Positions 55,244 to 63,887 of a stretch of 64,000 bases of DNA are shown one piece after another. Positions within the stretch are counted from its first letter, which is position 1; the number at the start of each line of letters is the position of its first letter. Both the position numbers and the translations under genes were made by a program. Under the pieces are notes generated by a model. The model ran no database searches. It was not told the DNA's origin and was given only the letters and a program-made list of their open reading frames with translations. Source of the stretch: Mycobacterium sp. KBS0706 (lineage in GTDB: Bacteria; Pseudomonadota; Alphaproteobacteria; DSM-16000; Inquilinaceae); contig NZ_VCCH02000022.1 in assembly GCF_005938675.2 (NCBI RefSeq), positions 38,322 to 102,321 on the forward strand, in the 5' to 3' direction.

Positions 55244-55908
55244 GTCTGCAGATCTCCCCCCGCCCCGCGCTGGCGCGCCGCCTCGTCGATCTTCTGCGCC
55301 CGCTCGATCGCGTCCCGGCGCGTCGCCTCGTCCACATGCTCGCTATGCGCCAGCTGCTCCTCGACCACGTCGATCTCGGCGACGTCCCTGAGCCGGCTGG
55401 GCCAGACCCCGGTGCGCAGGCAGGCGACGCAGCGCAGGATCTCGGCCAGGCCCTGCAGCATCACCAGCGCCCCGGCCACCGGGATCACCGCCTTGAAATG
55501 GTAGATCGGCGGCCCTTCCGCGGTGACCGTCGAATGCTCGCCGATGCGCCAGGACAGCTCGGCATAGCTGTAGCCGGCATAGACCAGGGCGGCGATGCCG
55601 GGCAGGAAGAACAGGATGTAGAGCACCAGGTCGAACGCCGCCTGGGTCCGCGGCCGCATCGAGCCGTACAGGAAGTCGCCGCGGACATGGCCGTTCTGAG
55701 CCAGGGTGTAGGCCCCGGCCAGCATGAACAGGCTGCCGTAGAACATGTTGCTGGCGTCGAAGATCCACGCCGTCGGCGCGTTCAGCAGGTAGCGCTTCAC
55801 CACCTCGACGCAGATCAGCACCATCAGCCCGATGATCAGCCACGCCGCGGCCTTGCCGATCCAGGTGCTGATGGCGTCGACCAGATGCAGGAATCGCTGA
55901 AGGCTCAT
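55240..55908 (-). CDS. dctQ: TRAP transporter small permease (DctQ)
   Basis: 222 residues with four hydrophobic helices, including AAAWLIIGLMVLICVEVVKRYLLNAPTAW, a conserved DctQ N-terminal helix and E-containing loop, then FYGSLFMLAGAYTLAQNGHVRGDFLY. The C-terminal ~50 residues are a charged cytosolic tail longer than usual. It forms the membrane complex with DctM; the genes overlap by 4 nt (ATGA). Confidence 0.9.
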   Translation of the reverse strand: MSLQRFLHLVDAISTWIGKAAAWLIIGLMVLICVEVVKRYLLNAPTAWIFDASNMFYGSLFMLAGAYTLAQNGHVRGDFLYGSMRPRTQAAFDLVLYILFFLPGIAALVYAGYSYAELSWRIGEHSTVTAEGPPIYHFKAVIPVAGALVMLQGLAEILRCVACLRTGVWPSRLRDVAEIDVVEEQLAHSEHVDEATRRDAIERAQKIDEAARQRGAGGDLQT

Positions 55909-55990
55909 GCCATGCCGCCCGCTGCCGGAGGATTCGGACGAAACCACGGCGCCGCGGACCCGTCCGACGGCGCCGGGCTCCGCTGCGGGA

Positions 55991-57151
55991 TCAGAGCTTG
56001 GTGGCCGCCGCGTTCGCTCCGAAGTAGTGGTCGAAGGCCAGCCGCCGGTTGACCACCGTGTCCTGCTCCCACCGCGTCGCCCGCTGGGCGAAGGCGATCT
56101 GCGATTCGAGGATCTCCTTGAACAGCGGGTTCTCCCCGGCCTTCTTCTTCACTACCTCGTCATAGACCTCGAGCTGCCGCTTCAGGATCGCTTCCGGCGT
56201 CTTGTAGAACTTGACTCCGTCCTGGCTCTGCATCTCCAGGTAATCCTTGGAGTAGCGATCGATCGCTTTCCACTGCATGTCCTGCGATGCCGCCTCGGCC
56301 GCATTAGCGACGATGGCCTTCACCTTGTCGGGCAGCGCGTCGTACTTGGCCTTGTTGAACAGGACCTCGAACTGTTCGGCATTCTGGTGGTAGCTCTGCA
56401 GCATGCAGATCTTGGACACGTCCGGGAAGCCGAGCACCCGGTCGGAGGAGGCGTTGTTGAACTCGGCGGCGTCGAGCAGGCCGCGGTCCAGCGCCGACAC
56501 GATCTCGCCGCCTGGCAGCGCGTTGACCGCAGCCCCCAGGCCGGTGAATACGTCGATCGAGATGCCGACGGTGCGGAACTTCAGTCCCTGCAGGTCTTCG
56601 ACCTTGGCGATCGGCTTCTTGAACCAGCCGAGTGGCTGGGTCGGCATCGGCCCGTAGGGGAAGGAGACGACATTGGCGCCGATCGAGGCGTAGAGCTTTT
56701 CCAGCAGATCCTTGCCGCCGCCGTATTTGTGCCAGGCCAGCAGCGTGTTGGCGTCCATCGCGAAGCCGGGGCCGGATCCCCAGAGCGCGAGCGCCGTCTG
56801 CTTGCCGTAGTGGTAGACCATCACGCCATGGCCGCCGTCGAGCGTGCCCTGCGACACCGCGTCGAGCAGGCCGAAGGCGGGCACCACCGCGCCGGCCGGC
56901 AGCACCTCGATGGCGAGGTCGCCGCCGGTCATGTCATTGACCTTCTTGGCGAAGTCGAGCGCGAATTCGTGGAAGATGTCCTTCGACGGCCAGGTGCTCT
57001 GCCAGCGCATATGCACAGGCCCCTGCGCCTTGACGATGGCCGGCGCGGCGACGGTCGCCGCGGCGGCCACGGCCGCGCCGCTGAGGAACCGGCGGCGCGA
57101 GCCCTTGGATGCCGCAACGGGCGGCGTGGAATCCCGATCATGGGCGGTCAT
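55991..57151 (-). CDS. dctP: TRAP transporter substrate-binding protein (DctP), Tat-exported
   Basis: 386 residues. The N-terminus has a twin-arginine motif SRRRFLSG followed by a hydrophobic Ala-rich stretch, so export by Tat is likely. The mature protein shows the DctP fold: RWQSTWPSKDIFHEFALDFAKKV, ITGGDL-type region, LGWFKKPIAKVEDLQGLKFRTVG and a Glu-rich helix with a metal/cofactor-like pattern. This subgroup (DctP with FRxxG) binds alpha-keto or aromatic acids. First gene of the dctPQM set, divergent from scoA across a 259-bp spacer. Confidence 0.9.
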   Translation of the reverse strand: MTAHDRDSTPPVAASKGSRRRFLSGAAVAAAATVAAPAIVKAQGPVHMRWQSTWPSKDIFHEFALDFAKKVNDMTGGDLAIEVLPAGAVVPAFGLLDAVSQGTLDGGHGVMVYHYGKQTALALWGSGPGFAMDANTLLAWHKYGGGKDLLEKLYASIGANVVSFPYGPMPTQPLGWFKKPIAKVEDLQGLKFRTVGISIDVFTGLGAAVNALPGGEIVSALDRGLLDAAEFNNASSDRVLGFPDVSKICMLQSYHQNAEQFEVLFNKAKYDALPDKVKAIVANAAEAASQDMQWKAIDRYSKDYLEMQSQDGVKFYKTPEAILKRQLEVYDEVVKKKAGENPLFKEILESQIAFAQRATRWEQDTVVNRRLAFDHYFGANAAATKL

Positions 57152-57222
57152 TGAAATCTCCCCCTGTTGGGCGCTTGGGACGCTTCAGCCGGCGGCCTTC
57201 GATGCGCAACAAAGCCACAGCT

Positions 57223-57270
57223 TGTCACAGATGATGGCAAGAATCATCCGGCAGGATTGGTGTCACAGAT
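57223..57270. promoter_or_regulatory. Direct repeat TGTCACAGAT in the dctP-scoA divergent spacer
   Basis: TGTCACAGAT occurs at 57223-57232 and 57261-57270, 38 nt apart, about 75-100 nt upstream of the dctP start. The rest of the 57152-57410 spacer shows no gene. It is a candidate operator for the transporter or the CoA-transferase genes. Confidence 0.4.
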
Positions 57271-57410
57271 TCGACCTTCGTCGCAGTCGCGGGATCCGCC
57301 GCCGGCCCCTGCCGCAAACCGGCCGGGGTGCGGCGCGGCCTCGATTGACTCCCGCCCGCCGCCCCGCTTTAGTCCCTCGGCGCCCAGTTGATGCTGACGG
57401 GAGTGACGGG

Positions 57411-58115
57411 ATGAAGAAGGTCTATCCGGACGCCACGGCGGCGCTGGCCGGCGTGCTGCGCGACGGGATGATGGTGATGGCCGGCGGCTTCGGCCTGTGC
57501 GGCATCCCGGAGAAGCTGATCGACGCCATCGCGCTCAGCGGCGTCACCGGCCTGACGGTGATCTCGAACAATTGCGGCATCGACGGCGTCGGCCTCGGCA
57601 AGCTGCTCGATCGCGGCCAGATCAAGAAGATGATCTCGTCCTATGTCGGCGAGAACAAGCTGTTCGCCCAGCAATACCTGTCCGGCCAGCTGGAGCTGGA
57701 GTTCAACCCGCAGGGCACGCTGGCCGAGCGCATCCGCGCCGGCGGCGCCGGCATCCCCGCCTTCTTCACCAAGACCGGCGTCGGCACCATCGTCGCCGAC
57801 GGCAAGGAGGTGCGCGAGTTCGACGGCGCCCAGTATGTGATGGAGCGCGGGCTGTTCGCCGACCTGGCCATCGTCAAGGCCTGGAAGGGCGACACCGAGG
57901 GCAACCTGATCTACCGGATGACCGCCCGGAACTTCAACCCGATGATGGCCACCGCCGCCAAGGTGACGGTCGCCGAGGTCGAGGAGCTGGTCGATGTCGG
58001 CGGGCTGGACCCGAACCAGGTCCACACTCCTGGCATCTATGTGAAGCGCATCCTTCAGGGCCGGGATTACGAGAAGCGCATCGAGCAGCGCACCACCCGC
58101 CCGCGCGCGGCCTAG
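57411..58115 (+). CDS. scoA: Succinyl-CoA:3-ketoacid CoA transferase subunit A
   Basis: 234 residues. The alpha-subunit signatures GGFGLCGIPEKLIDAI, SNNCGIDGVGLG, MISSYVGENKLFAQQYLSGQLELEFNPQGTLAERIRAGGAGIPAFFT are complete. Together with ScoB it transfers CoA from succinyl-CoA to acetoacetate in ketone-body use. Start at 57411 follows GGGAGTGACGGG and gives the standard length. A long hairpin separates it from scoB. Confidence 0.95.
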   Translation: MKKVYPDATAALAGVLRDGMMVMAGGFGLCGIPEKLIDAIALSGVTGLTVISNNCGIDGVGLGKLLDRGQIKKMISSYVGENKLFAQQYLSGQLELEFNPQGTLAERIRAGGAGIPAFFTKTGVGTIVADGKEVREFDGAQYVMERGLFADLAIVKAWKGDTEGNLIYRMTARNFNPMMATAAKVTVAEVEELVDVGGLDPNQVHTPGIYVKRILQGRDYEKRIEQRTTRPRAA

Positions 58116-58202
58116 TGGTTCGACCGAGGTCGAACCACGAACCATTAAGTTGTGGATCAAATTATCCAGACGCTTGGAAGCCAAGCGTCTGGTTTGATCC
58201 AC
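58115..58202. repeat. Two consecutive hairpins between scoA and scoB
   Basis: First: GTGGTTCGACC (58115-58125) / GGTCGAACCAC (58128-58138). Second: GTGGATCAAA (58152-58161) with CCAGACGCTTGG (58166-58177), then CCAAGCGTCTGG (58181-58192) and TTTGATCCAC (58193-58202), a 22-bp imperfect stem with one bulge. It may be a REP-like unit or set the relative expression of the two subunits. Confidence 0.75.
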
Positions 58203-58221
58203 CCGGAACAGGAGACAGACC

Positions 58222-58866
58222 ATGGCCTGGACCCGTGAGCAGATGGCCGCCCGCGCCGCGAAGGAGCTGGAGGACGGCTTCTACGTCAATCTCGGCATCG
58301 GCATCCCGACGCTGGTGGCGAACTACATTCCCGACGGCATCACCGTGGCGCTGCAGAGCGAGAACGGCATGCTGGGCATGGGCCCCTTCCCCTATGAGGG
58401 CGAGGAGGACCCGGACCTGATCAACGCCGGCAAGCAGACGATCACCGAGCTGCCGCAGTCGAGCTATTTCAGCTCGGCCGATTCGTTCGCCATGATCCGC
58501 GGCGGCCACATCGACCTGTCGATCCTCGGCGCCATGCAGGTGTCGAAGGAGGGCGACCTCGCCAACTGGATGATCCCCGGCAAGATGGTGAAGGGGATGG
58601 GCGGGGCGATGGACCTGGTCGCCGGCGTCAAGCGCGTCGTCGTGATCATGGAGCACAACGCCAAGGACGGCACGCCGAAGCTGCTGGACGCCTGCGACCT
58701 GCCGCTGACCGGCAAGGCCGTGGTCGACCTGGTGATCACGGAGCTCGGCGTGTTCGAGATCGGGCCGCAGGGCCTGACCCTGACCGAGGTCGCCGACGGC
58801 GTCACGGTCGAGGAGATCCGGGCCAAGACCGAAGCCCCCTTCGCCACCCGGCCCGGCCTGGCCTGA
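58222..58866 (+). CDS. scoB: Succinyl-CoA:3-ketoacid CoA transferase subunit B
   Basis: 214 residues. The catalytic Glu is E47 in [25 protein letters not shown] and [30 protein letters not shown] are typical of the beta-subunit. It partners ScoA to form the active CoA-transferase. AACAGGAGACAG lies upstream of the ATG. Its stop is 9 nt before the next gene, so the deacetylase-like gene may be co-transcribed. Confidence 0.95.
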   Translation: MAWTREQMAARAAKELEDGFYVNLGIGIPTLVANYIPDGITVALQSENGMLGMGPFPYEGEEDPDLINAGKQTITELPQSSYFSSADSFAMIRGGHIDLSILGAMQVSKEGDLANWMIPGKMVKGMGGAMDLVAGVKRVVVIMEHNAKDGTPKLLDACDLPLTGKAVVDLVITELGVFEIGPQGLTLTEVADGVTVEEIRAKTEAPFATRPGLA

Positions 58867-58875
58867 CCCCGCCCG

Positions 58876-59778
58876 ATGGCGGAGACGCCGCTGGCGGGCC
58901 ATGACCGCTACGGCTACAGCGCGATCACCCGCCGGCCGGCCACGGCCTGGCCGGACGGGACGCGCCTCGCCGTCTATCTCGGCCTCAACCTCGAGCATTT
59001 CGCGTTCGGCGAGGGCCTGGGGGCCGAGTTGGCGCCGGGTGGGCCGCACCCGGACGTGCTGAACTACGCCTGGCGCGACTACGGCAACCGGGTCGGCGCC
59101 TGGCGCCTGCTGGAGCTGTTCGACAGCCTGGCCCTGCCCTGTTCCGCCATCGTCAACGCGTCGATCTACGACCATTGCCCGGAGCTGCCGGCCGCCTTCC
59201 AGGCGCGCGGCGACGAGATCGTCGGCCACGGCCACAGCAACTCCGAGCGCCAGGGCGTGCTGCCGGAGGCCGAGGAGGCGGCGCTGATCCGCCGTGCCAC
59301 CGACGCCATCGGCCGCCATGCCGGGGCGCCGCCGAAGGGCTGGCTGGGCCCCTGGATCTCGCAGAGCCTGCGCACCCCCGACCTGCTTCAGGAGGCGGGC
59401 TACGACTACCTGCTGGACTGGTGCCATGACGACCAGCCGGTGTGGATGCGCACCCGGACGGGGCGCATCCTGTCGGTGCCCTACCCGCAGGAGTTGAACG
59501 ACATCCCGGCGATCGTGGCCCGGAAGATGAATGCCGACGCCTTCGCCGACATGGTGATCGGCCAGTTCGACGAGATGCTGGAGCAGCAGGCGCACGGCCA
59601 GGCCCTGGTGATGGGCGTGGCGCTGCATCCCTATATCGTCGGCCAGCCCTATCGGCTGCGCCAGCTGCGCCGTGCCCTGGCCCATATTGCCGCCCGGCGC
59701 GGCGAGGTCTGGATCACCACCGCCGGCGCCATCGCCGCCCATGCCGCCGCCCTGCCGCCCGGGGCGGTGCCGGGCTGA
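58876..59778 (+). CDS. Polysaccharide deacetylase family protein (PuuE-like)
   Basis: 300 residues, NodB-type beta/alpha barrel. VYLGLNLEHFAFG, HPDVLNYAWRDYGNRVGAWRL, YDHCPELPAAF and GHGHSNSERQG give the family pattern, as in PuuE-like allantoinases and related deacetylases; WCHDDQPVWMRTRTG and LSVPYPQELNDIPAI follow. The metal-binding residues resemble those of PuuE, so it may act on a small C-N substrate rather than a polymer. Starts 9 nt after scoB. Confidence 0.82.
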   Translation: MAETPLAGHDRYGYSAITRRPATAWPDGTRLAVYLGLNLEHFAFGEGLGAELAPGGPHPDVLNYAWRDYGNRVGAWRLLELFDSLALPCSAIVNASIYDHCPELPAAFQARGDEIVGHGHSNSERQGVLPEAEEAALIRRATDAIGRHAGAPPKGWLGPWISQSLRTPDLLQEAGYDYLLDWCHDDQPVWMRTRTGRILSVPYPQELNDIPAIVARKMNADAFADMVIGQFDEMLEQQAHGQALVMGVALHPYIVGQPYRLRQLRRALAHIAARRGEVWITTAGAIAAHAAALPPGAVPG

Positions 59779-59843
59779 CGGGCAGCGCCCGATCGTCGCG
59801 CTTGCCCCTGCCGGGCGTCGGGACCAGATTAGGGTTTTCGCAC

Positions 59844-61025
59844 ATGCGAGACACCGGCCCCATGCCCGACGGCATCCCCGAGGCAAGCCTCAAGCTCGTC
59901 GCCGATATCTCGGTCCTCGACGCAGACGCCTGGGACGCCTGCGCCGGGCCGGACAACCCGTTCCTGTCGCACGCCTTCCTGTCGGCGCTGGAGCAGAGCG
60001 GGTCGGCCACCGCCGAGGCCGGCTGGCTGCCCCAGCATTTGGTGCTGGAGGAGCCGGACGGGCGGCTGCTGGGCGCCGTGCCGCTCTACCTCAAGGGCCA
60101 TTCCCACGGCGAATACGTGTTCGACCACAGCTGGGCACGCGCCTATGAGCAGGCGGGCGGCCACTATTATCCGAAGCTGCAATCGGCCGTGCCTTTCACC
60201 CCGGTCACCGGCCGGCGCCTGCTGGTCCGCCCCGGCGCGCCGGCGCAAACCGCCGACCTGCTGATCCACGGGCTGGAGCAGGCGGCGCTGGCGCACAAGG
60301 TGTCGTCGCTGCACGTCACCTTCCCGACCGAGGCCGACTGGTCGCGCTTCGGCGAAGCCGGCTGGCTGCAGCGGATCGGCGAGCAGTACCATTGGGAGAA
60401 TGACGGCTTCGGCAGCTTCGACGACTTCCTGGCCACGCTGAACAGCCGCCGGCGCAAGGACATCCGCAAGGAACGGCAGCGCGCGGTCGACGGCGACATC
60501 CGCCTGACCGTGCTGACCGGCGACGACCTCAAGCCGCGGCACTGGGACGCCTTCTTCCGCTTCTACATCAACACCAGCGATCGGAAATGGGGCGACCCGT
60601 ATCTGACGCGGGAGTTCTTCGCCCGGATCGGCGAGACCATGGCCGACCGCATCGCCCTGGTGATGGCGGAGAAGGACGGACGCTGGATCGCCGGCGCCCT
60701 GAACCTGATCGGCACCGACACGATCTACGGCCGCAACTGGGGCTGCGATGGCTGCGACTATCCCTTCCTGCATTTCGAGGCCTGCTACTACCAGGCGATC
60801 GATTTCGCCATCGCCCGCGGCCTGAAGCGGGTCGAGGCTGGCGCCCAGGGCGAGCACAAGGTGATGCGCGGCTACCGCCCGGTGCGCACCTACAGCGCGC
60901 ATTGGATCCGCGACCCCGGCTTCCGCCGCGCCGTGGCCGATTTCCTGGTCCGCGAGACCCGCGCGGTCGAAGCCGGCATCGAAGACCTCGCGGAACACCT
61001 ACCCTTCCGGCAGGATTGTTCCTAG
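59844..61025 (+). CDS. Predicted N-acyltransferase (COG3146/DUF482-type GNAT)
   Basis: 393 residues. FLSHAFLSALEQSGSA, LYLKGHSHGEYVFDHSWARAYEQAGGHYYPKLQSAVPF, LNSRRRKDIRKER and FHFEACYYQAIDFAIARGLKRVEAGAQGEHKVMRGY are the distinctive DUF482 blocks, related to FemAB/GNAT transferases. No signal peptide. It probably moves an acyl or aminoacyl group; the acceptor is unknown. An in-frame ATG at 59862 is an alternative start. Confidence 0.85.
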   Translation: MRDTGPMPDGIPEASLKLVADISVLDADAWDACAGPDNPFLSHAFLSALEQSGSATAEAGWLPQHLVLEEPDGRLLGAVPLYLKGHSHGEYVFDHSWARAYEQAGGHYYPKLQSAVPFTPVTGRRLLVRPGAPAQTADLLIHGLEQAALAHKVSSLHVTFPTEADWSRFGEAGWLQRIGEQYHWENDGFGSFDDFLATLNSRRRKDIRKERQRAVDGDIRLTVLTGDDLKPRHWDAFFRFYINTSDRKWGDPYLTREFFARIGETMADRIALVMAEKDGRWIAGALNLIGTDTIYGRNWGCDGCDYPFLHFEACYYQAIDFAIARGLKRVEAGAQGEHKVMRGYRPVRTYSAHWIRDPGFRRAVADFLVRETRAVEAGIEDLAEHLPFRQDCS

Positions 61026-61078
61026 CGGCATCACGACGCGACGGCCGGCAGGCAGCCGCGAACCGAGGGAGAGAGACG

Positions 61079-61891
61079 ATGAATCTCGACAAGCTCTTGG
61101 GGGCGTTGGCGCAGAGCGGCATGGGCCGCGCTTCAGGCGGGGCTGGCGTCGACATCGGCGGCATCCTCAGCCAAGTGCTGGGCGGGGGCGGCATGGCCGC
61201 CGCGCCGGCGGGTCGATCGGGCGGCGGCATGGGCGGGCTCGGCGGGCTGCTCGAGGGGCTGGGTGGCGGCGGCTCGTCCGGTGGCGGTCTCGGCGGCATC
61301 CTCGGCGGGCTTGCGGGTGGCCAGAGAGGCGGCGGCGGTGGCCTGGGGGGAGGCATGGGCGGCGGGCTGATGGCGATCATCGCCACGATCGCCATGCAGG
61401 CGCTGCAGAATCGGGGCGGCGGCGCCGCGAGCCTCAGTGCTCCGCCCGCGTCGGCCTCCAATGACGTGGCCCCGGGCTCGGGTGGCGGCGGGTTCCTCGA
61501 TATGGCCGATTCGGTCGGCGGCGGGACCCGGGCGGCGCCGCTGATGGGGCAGGACACCGCGCAGCGCATCATCCGCACCATGATCGCCGCGGCGGCCGCC
61601 GACGGCACCATCGACGAGGCCGAGGCCACCGCGATCCAGGGCCATCTCGGCGAGGATGACGCGGAGGAGCGCGCCTTCATCGAGCAGGAGCTGAACAACC
61701 CGGCGACGCCGGAGCAGCTGGCGGACGGGGTCGGCGGCCCGCAGGAGGCGGCGCAGGTCTACACCGCGGCGCTGCTGACCGTGACCATGGATTCGCCGGA
61801 GGAGAGCCGCTTCCTGAAGCAGCTGGCTCTGGCCCTGGGTCTCGACGCCCAGACCATCGCTTCGCTGCACCAGACGGTGCGGCAGGGATAG
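61079..61891 (+). CDS. DUF533 family protein
   Basis: 270 residues. The N-terminal half is Gly-rich and low in complexity (GGLGGLLEGLGGGGSSGG), with one hydrophobic segment (GGLMAIIATIAMQAL). The C-terminal half (from about 150) has the TerB-like DUF533 helical domain: RIIRTMIAAAAADGTIDEAEATAIQGHL and EESRFLKQLALALGLDAQTIASLH. GGGAGAGAGA precedes the start. The function of the family is unknown; it is often membrane-associated. Confidence 0.88.
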   Translation: MNLDKLLGALAQSGMGRASGGAGVDIGGILSQVLGGGGMAAAPAGRSGGGMGGLGGLLEGLGGGGSSGGGLGGILGGLAGGQRGGGGGLGGGMGGGLMAIIATIAMQALQNRGGGAASLSAPPASASNDVAPGSGGGGFLDMADSVGGGTRAAPLMGQDTAQRIIRTMIAAAAADGTIDEAEATAIQGHLGEDDAEERAFIEQELNNPATPEQLADGVGGPQEAAQVYTAALLTVTMDSPEESRFLKQLALALGLDAQTIASLHQTVRQG

Positions 61892-61908
61892 GGGCGTTCC
61901 CCCATTCT

Positions 61909-61996
61909 GTCATGCCCGGGCTTGACCCGGGCATCCAGAGATGTCGAACCTACTCTAGGTGGCCCCTGGATCGCCGGGTCAAGCCCGGCGATGACA
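61909..61996. repeat. Interspersed palindromic repeat, GGGCATGACA type
   Basis: Left arm TGTCATGCCCGGGCTTGACC (from 61909) and right arm GGTCAAGCCCGGCGATGACA (to 61996), with TCCAGA inside. Same family as 17550-17627. It fills the spacer between the converging DUF533 and dehydrogenase genes. Confidence 0.85.
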
Positions 61997-62019
61997 GGTG
62001 GAGGGAAGCCCATCCCCTC

Positions 62020-63009
62020 CTAGAACTCGGTCTCCAGCACCCGGTCCGGCGGCACATGGCCGTCGGCGAAGCTGCGGATGTTGACGATCACCTTCTGCCC
62101 CATGTCGATGCGGCCCTCGAGCGTGGCCGAGCCCATATGCGGCAGCAGCACCACGTTCGGAAGCTTCAGCAGCTTCGGGTTGACGTTCGGCTCGCGCTCG
62201 AACACGTCGAGCCCGGCCCCGGCCAGCTCGCCCTGCTTCAGCATCTGCGCCAGCGCCGTCTCGTCGATCACCTCGCCGCGCGAGGTGTTCACGATCAGCG
62301 CGTCGCGCTTCAGCAGCTTCAGCCGCCGGGCCGACAGCAGGTGGAAGGTCGCCGGGGTGCGCGGGCAGTTGACCGAGACGATGTCCATCCGCGACAGCAT
62401 CTGGTCCAGGCTGGGCCAGAAGGTCGCGTCCAGCTCGGCCTCCACCTCCGGATGCACGCGGTTGCGGTTGTGGTAATGCACCGACAGGCCGAAGGCGCGG
62501 GCCCGGCGTGCCACCGCCTGGCCGATCCGGCCCATGCCGATGATGCCGAGGCGCTTGCCGCCGAGCCGGGCGCCGAGCATGCCGGTCGGGCTCCAGCCGG
62601 TCCATTGCCCGCCGCGGACCAGCCGCTCGCCCTCCGCCAGCCGGCGGGCCACGGCCAGGATCAGGGCCATGGTCATGTCGGCGGTGTCCTCGGTCAAGAC
62701 GCCGGGGGTGTTGGTCACGGTCAGCCCGCGCGCCTTGGCCGCCGTCAGGTCGATGTGGTCGACGCCGGTGCCGAAGCTGGCGATCAGCCTCAGCTGCGGC
62801 CCGGACTTGGCCAGGAGGTCGGCGTCGATCCGGTCGGTCACGGTCGGCACCAGCACGTCGGCCTCGGCCATCGCGGCGACCATCTGCTCCCGGTCCAGCG
62901 CCACGTCGTCGTGGTTCAGCCGGGTCTCGAACAGCTCCATCATCCGGGTCTCGATGACATCCGGCAGCTTGCGCGTGACGATGACGAGCGGACGTTTTCT
63001 CTCGGCCAT
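62020..63009 (-). CDS. D-isomer 2-hydroxyacid dehydrogenase (glyoxylate/hydroxypyruvate reductase-like)
   Basis: 329 residues. NAD-binding GIIGMGRIGQAVARRARAFG, catalytic Arg in NTSRGEVID, Glu in LDVFEREP and the His in LLPHMGSAT are all present. The pattern of the middle loop (GVDHIDLTAAKARGLTVTNTPGVLTEDTADMTMAL) is that of GyaR/GRHPR enzymes. It reduces glyoxylate or hydroxypyruvate with NAD(P)H. Start at MAERKRP follows an accepted N-terminus. Confidence 0.9.
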   Translation of the reverse strand: MAERKRPLVIVTRKLPDVIETRMMELFETRLNHDDVALDREQMVAAMAEADVLVPTVTDRIDADLLAKSGPQLRLIASFGTGVDHIDLTAAKARGLTVTNTPGVLTEDTADMTMALILAVARRLAEGERLVRGGQWTGWSPTGMLGARLGGKRLGIIGMGRIGQAVARRARAFGLSVHYHNRNRVHPEVEAELDATFWPSLDQMLSRMDIVSVNCPRTPATFHLLSARRLKLLKRDALIVNTSRGEVIDETALAQMLKQGELAGAGLDVFEREPNVNPKLLKLPNVVLLPHMGSATLEGRIDMGQKVIVNIRSFADGHVPPDRVLETEF

Positions 63010-63146
63010 GGCGGAACCAGTCCCGGCAACCCCGTTTGCGCCATAGAGCAAGCCGGCCGCGCGATTGTCCAGTGCCCGGCTGTGACCTGCGTCACGGTTC
63101 GGCCGAAGAGTCGCGTAGGATAGTGCCGGAGACCGGCGGAAGGATC

Positions 63147-63887
63147 ATGCGGGACGAGACCGATTTACGCGGCGTGCTGCAGCGGCAGGCGCGATGGCCC
63201 CTGATGGCGGGAGCGCTTGCGCTCGCCGCGCTGGCGGTGCCGCTCGCCGTCGATCCCGCGCTCGGCGCCACTTTCGTGGCGCGGGCCGAGCTGCTGTATG
63301 GCGGCATCGCCACGCTGATCCTGGCCGGCCTCGCCGCCCACGCCCCGCATCGCCGCTTCGGCGCGGCCAACACGGTGACGCTGGCCCGCATCGTGCTGAT
63401 CTGCCTGCTGGCCGCGCTGATGGGCACGGCGGCGCCGGATGAGGACTGCCTGTGGCTGATCGCCGGATTCGCTACGCTGGCGCTGGCGCTGGACGGCGTC
63501 GACGGCTGGGCGGCGCGGCGCTGCGGCCTGGCCTCCCGCTTCGGCGCCCGATTCGACATGGAGGCCGATGCCTTCTTCGTCTTGGTCCTGTCCGTGCTGG
63601 CCTGGCAATGGGACAAGGTCGGGGCCTGGGTGCTGCTGATCGGGGCGATGCGCTATCTCTACGTCCTGGCCGGCGCCGCCTGGCCTTGGCTGCGCGCGCC
63701 GGTGCCGGACAGTACCGCCCGCAAGGCCGTCTGCGTGATCCAGATCCTGGCGCTGATCGCCTGCCTGGCACCGCCGGTGCCGCACCCGCTGACCGCCGTG
63801 CTGGCGGCGGGCGCTCTGGCGCTGCTGGGCTGGTCCTTCGGCCGCGACGTGGTCTGGCTGTGGCGCCGGCGGCGGGTGCCGGCATGA
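63147..63887 (+). CDS. CDP-alcohol phosphatidyltransferase family protein
   Basis: 246 residues with about six hydrophobic helices. The diagnostic motif D-G-x2-A-R-x8-G-x3-D-x3-D is complete in DGWAARRCGLASRFGARF continuing to DMEAD. It makes a phospholipid headgroup bond using CDP-diacylglycerol or another CDP-alcohol in the inner membrane; the alcohol is unknown. GGAAGG precedes the ATG. It overlaps the next frame by 4 nt. Confidence 0.9.
   Translation: MRDETDLRGVLQRQARWPLMAGALALAALAVPLAVDPALGATFVARAELLYGGIATLILAGLAAHAPHRRFGAANTVTLARIVLICLLAALMGTAAPDEDCLWLIAGFATLALALDGVDGWAARRCGLASRFGARFDMEADAFFVLVLSVLAWQWDKVGAWVLLIGAMRYLYVLAGAAWPWLRAPVPDSTARKAVCVIQILALIACLAPPVPHPLTAVLAAGALALLGWSFGRDVVWLWRRRRVPA

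Noticed and set aside
53229..55337. 702-codon minus-strand frame overlapping the dctM gene
   Set aside because: It is an out-of-frame shadow; the frame 53489-55243 encodes an unmistakable TRAP large permease.
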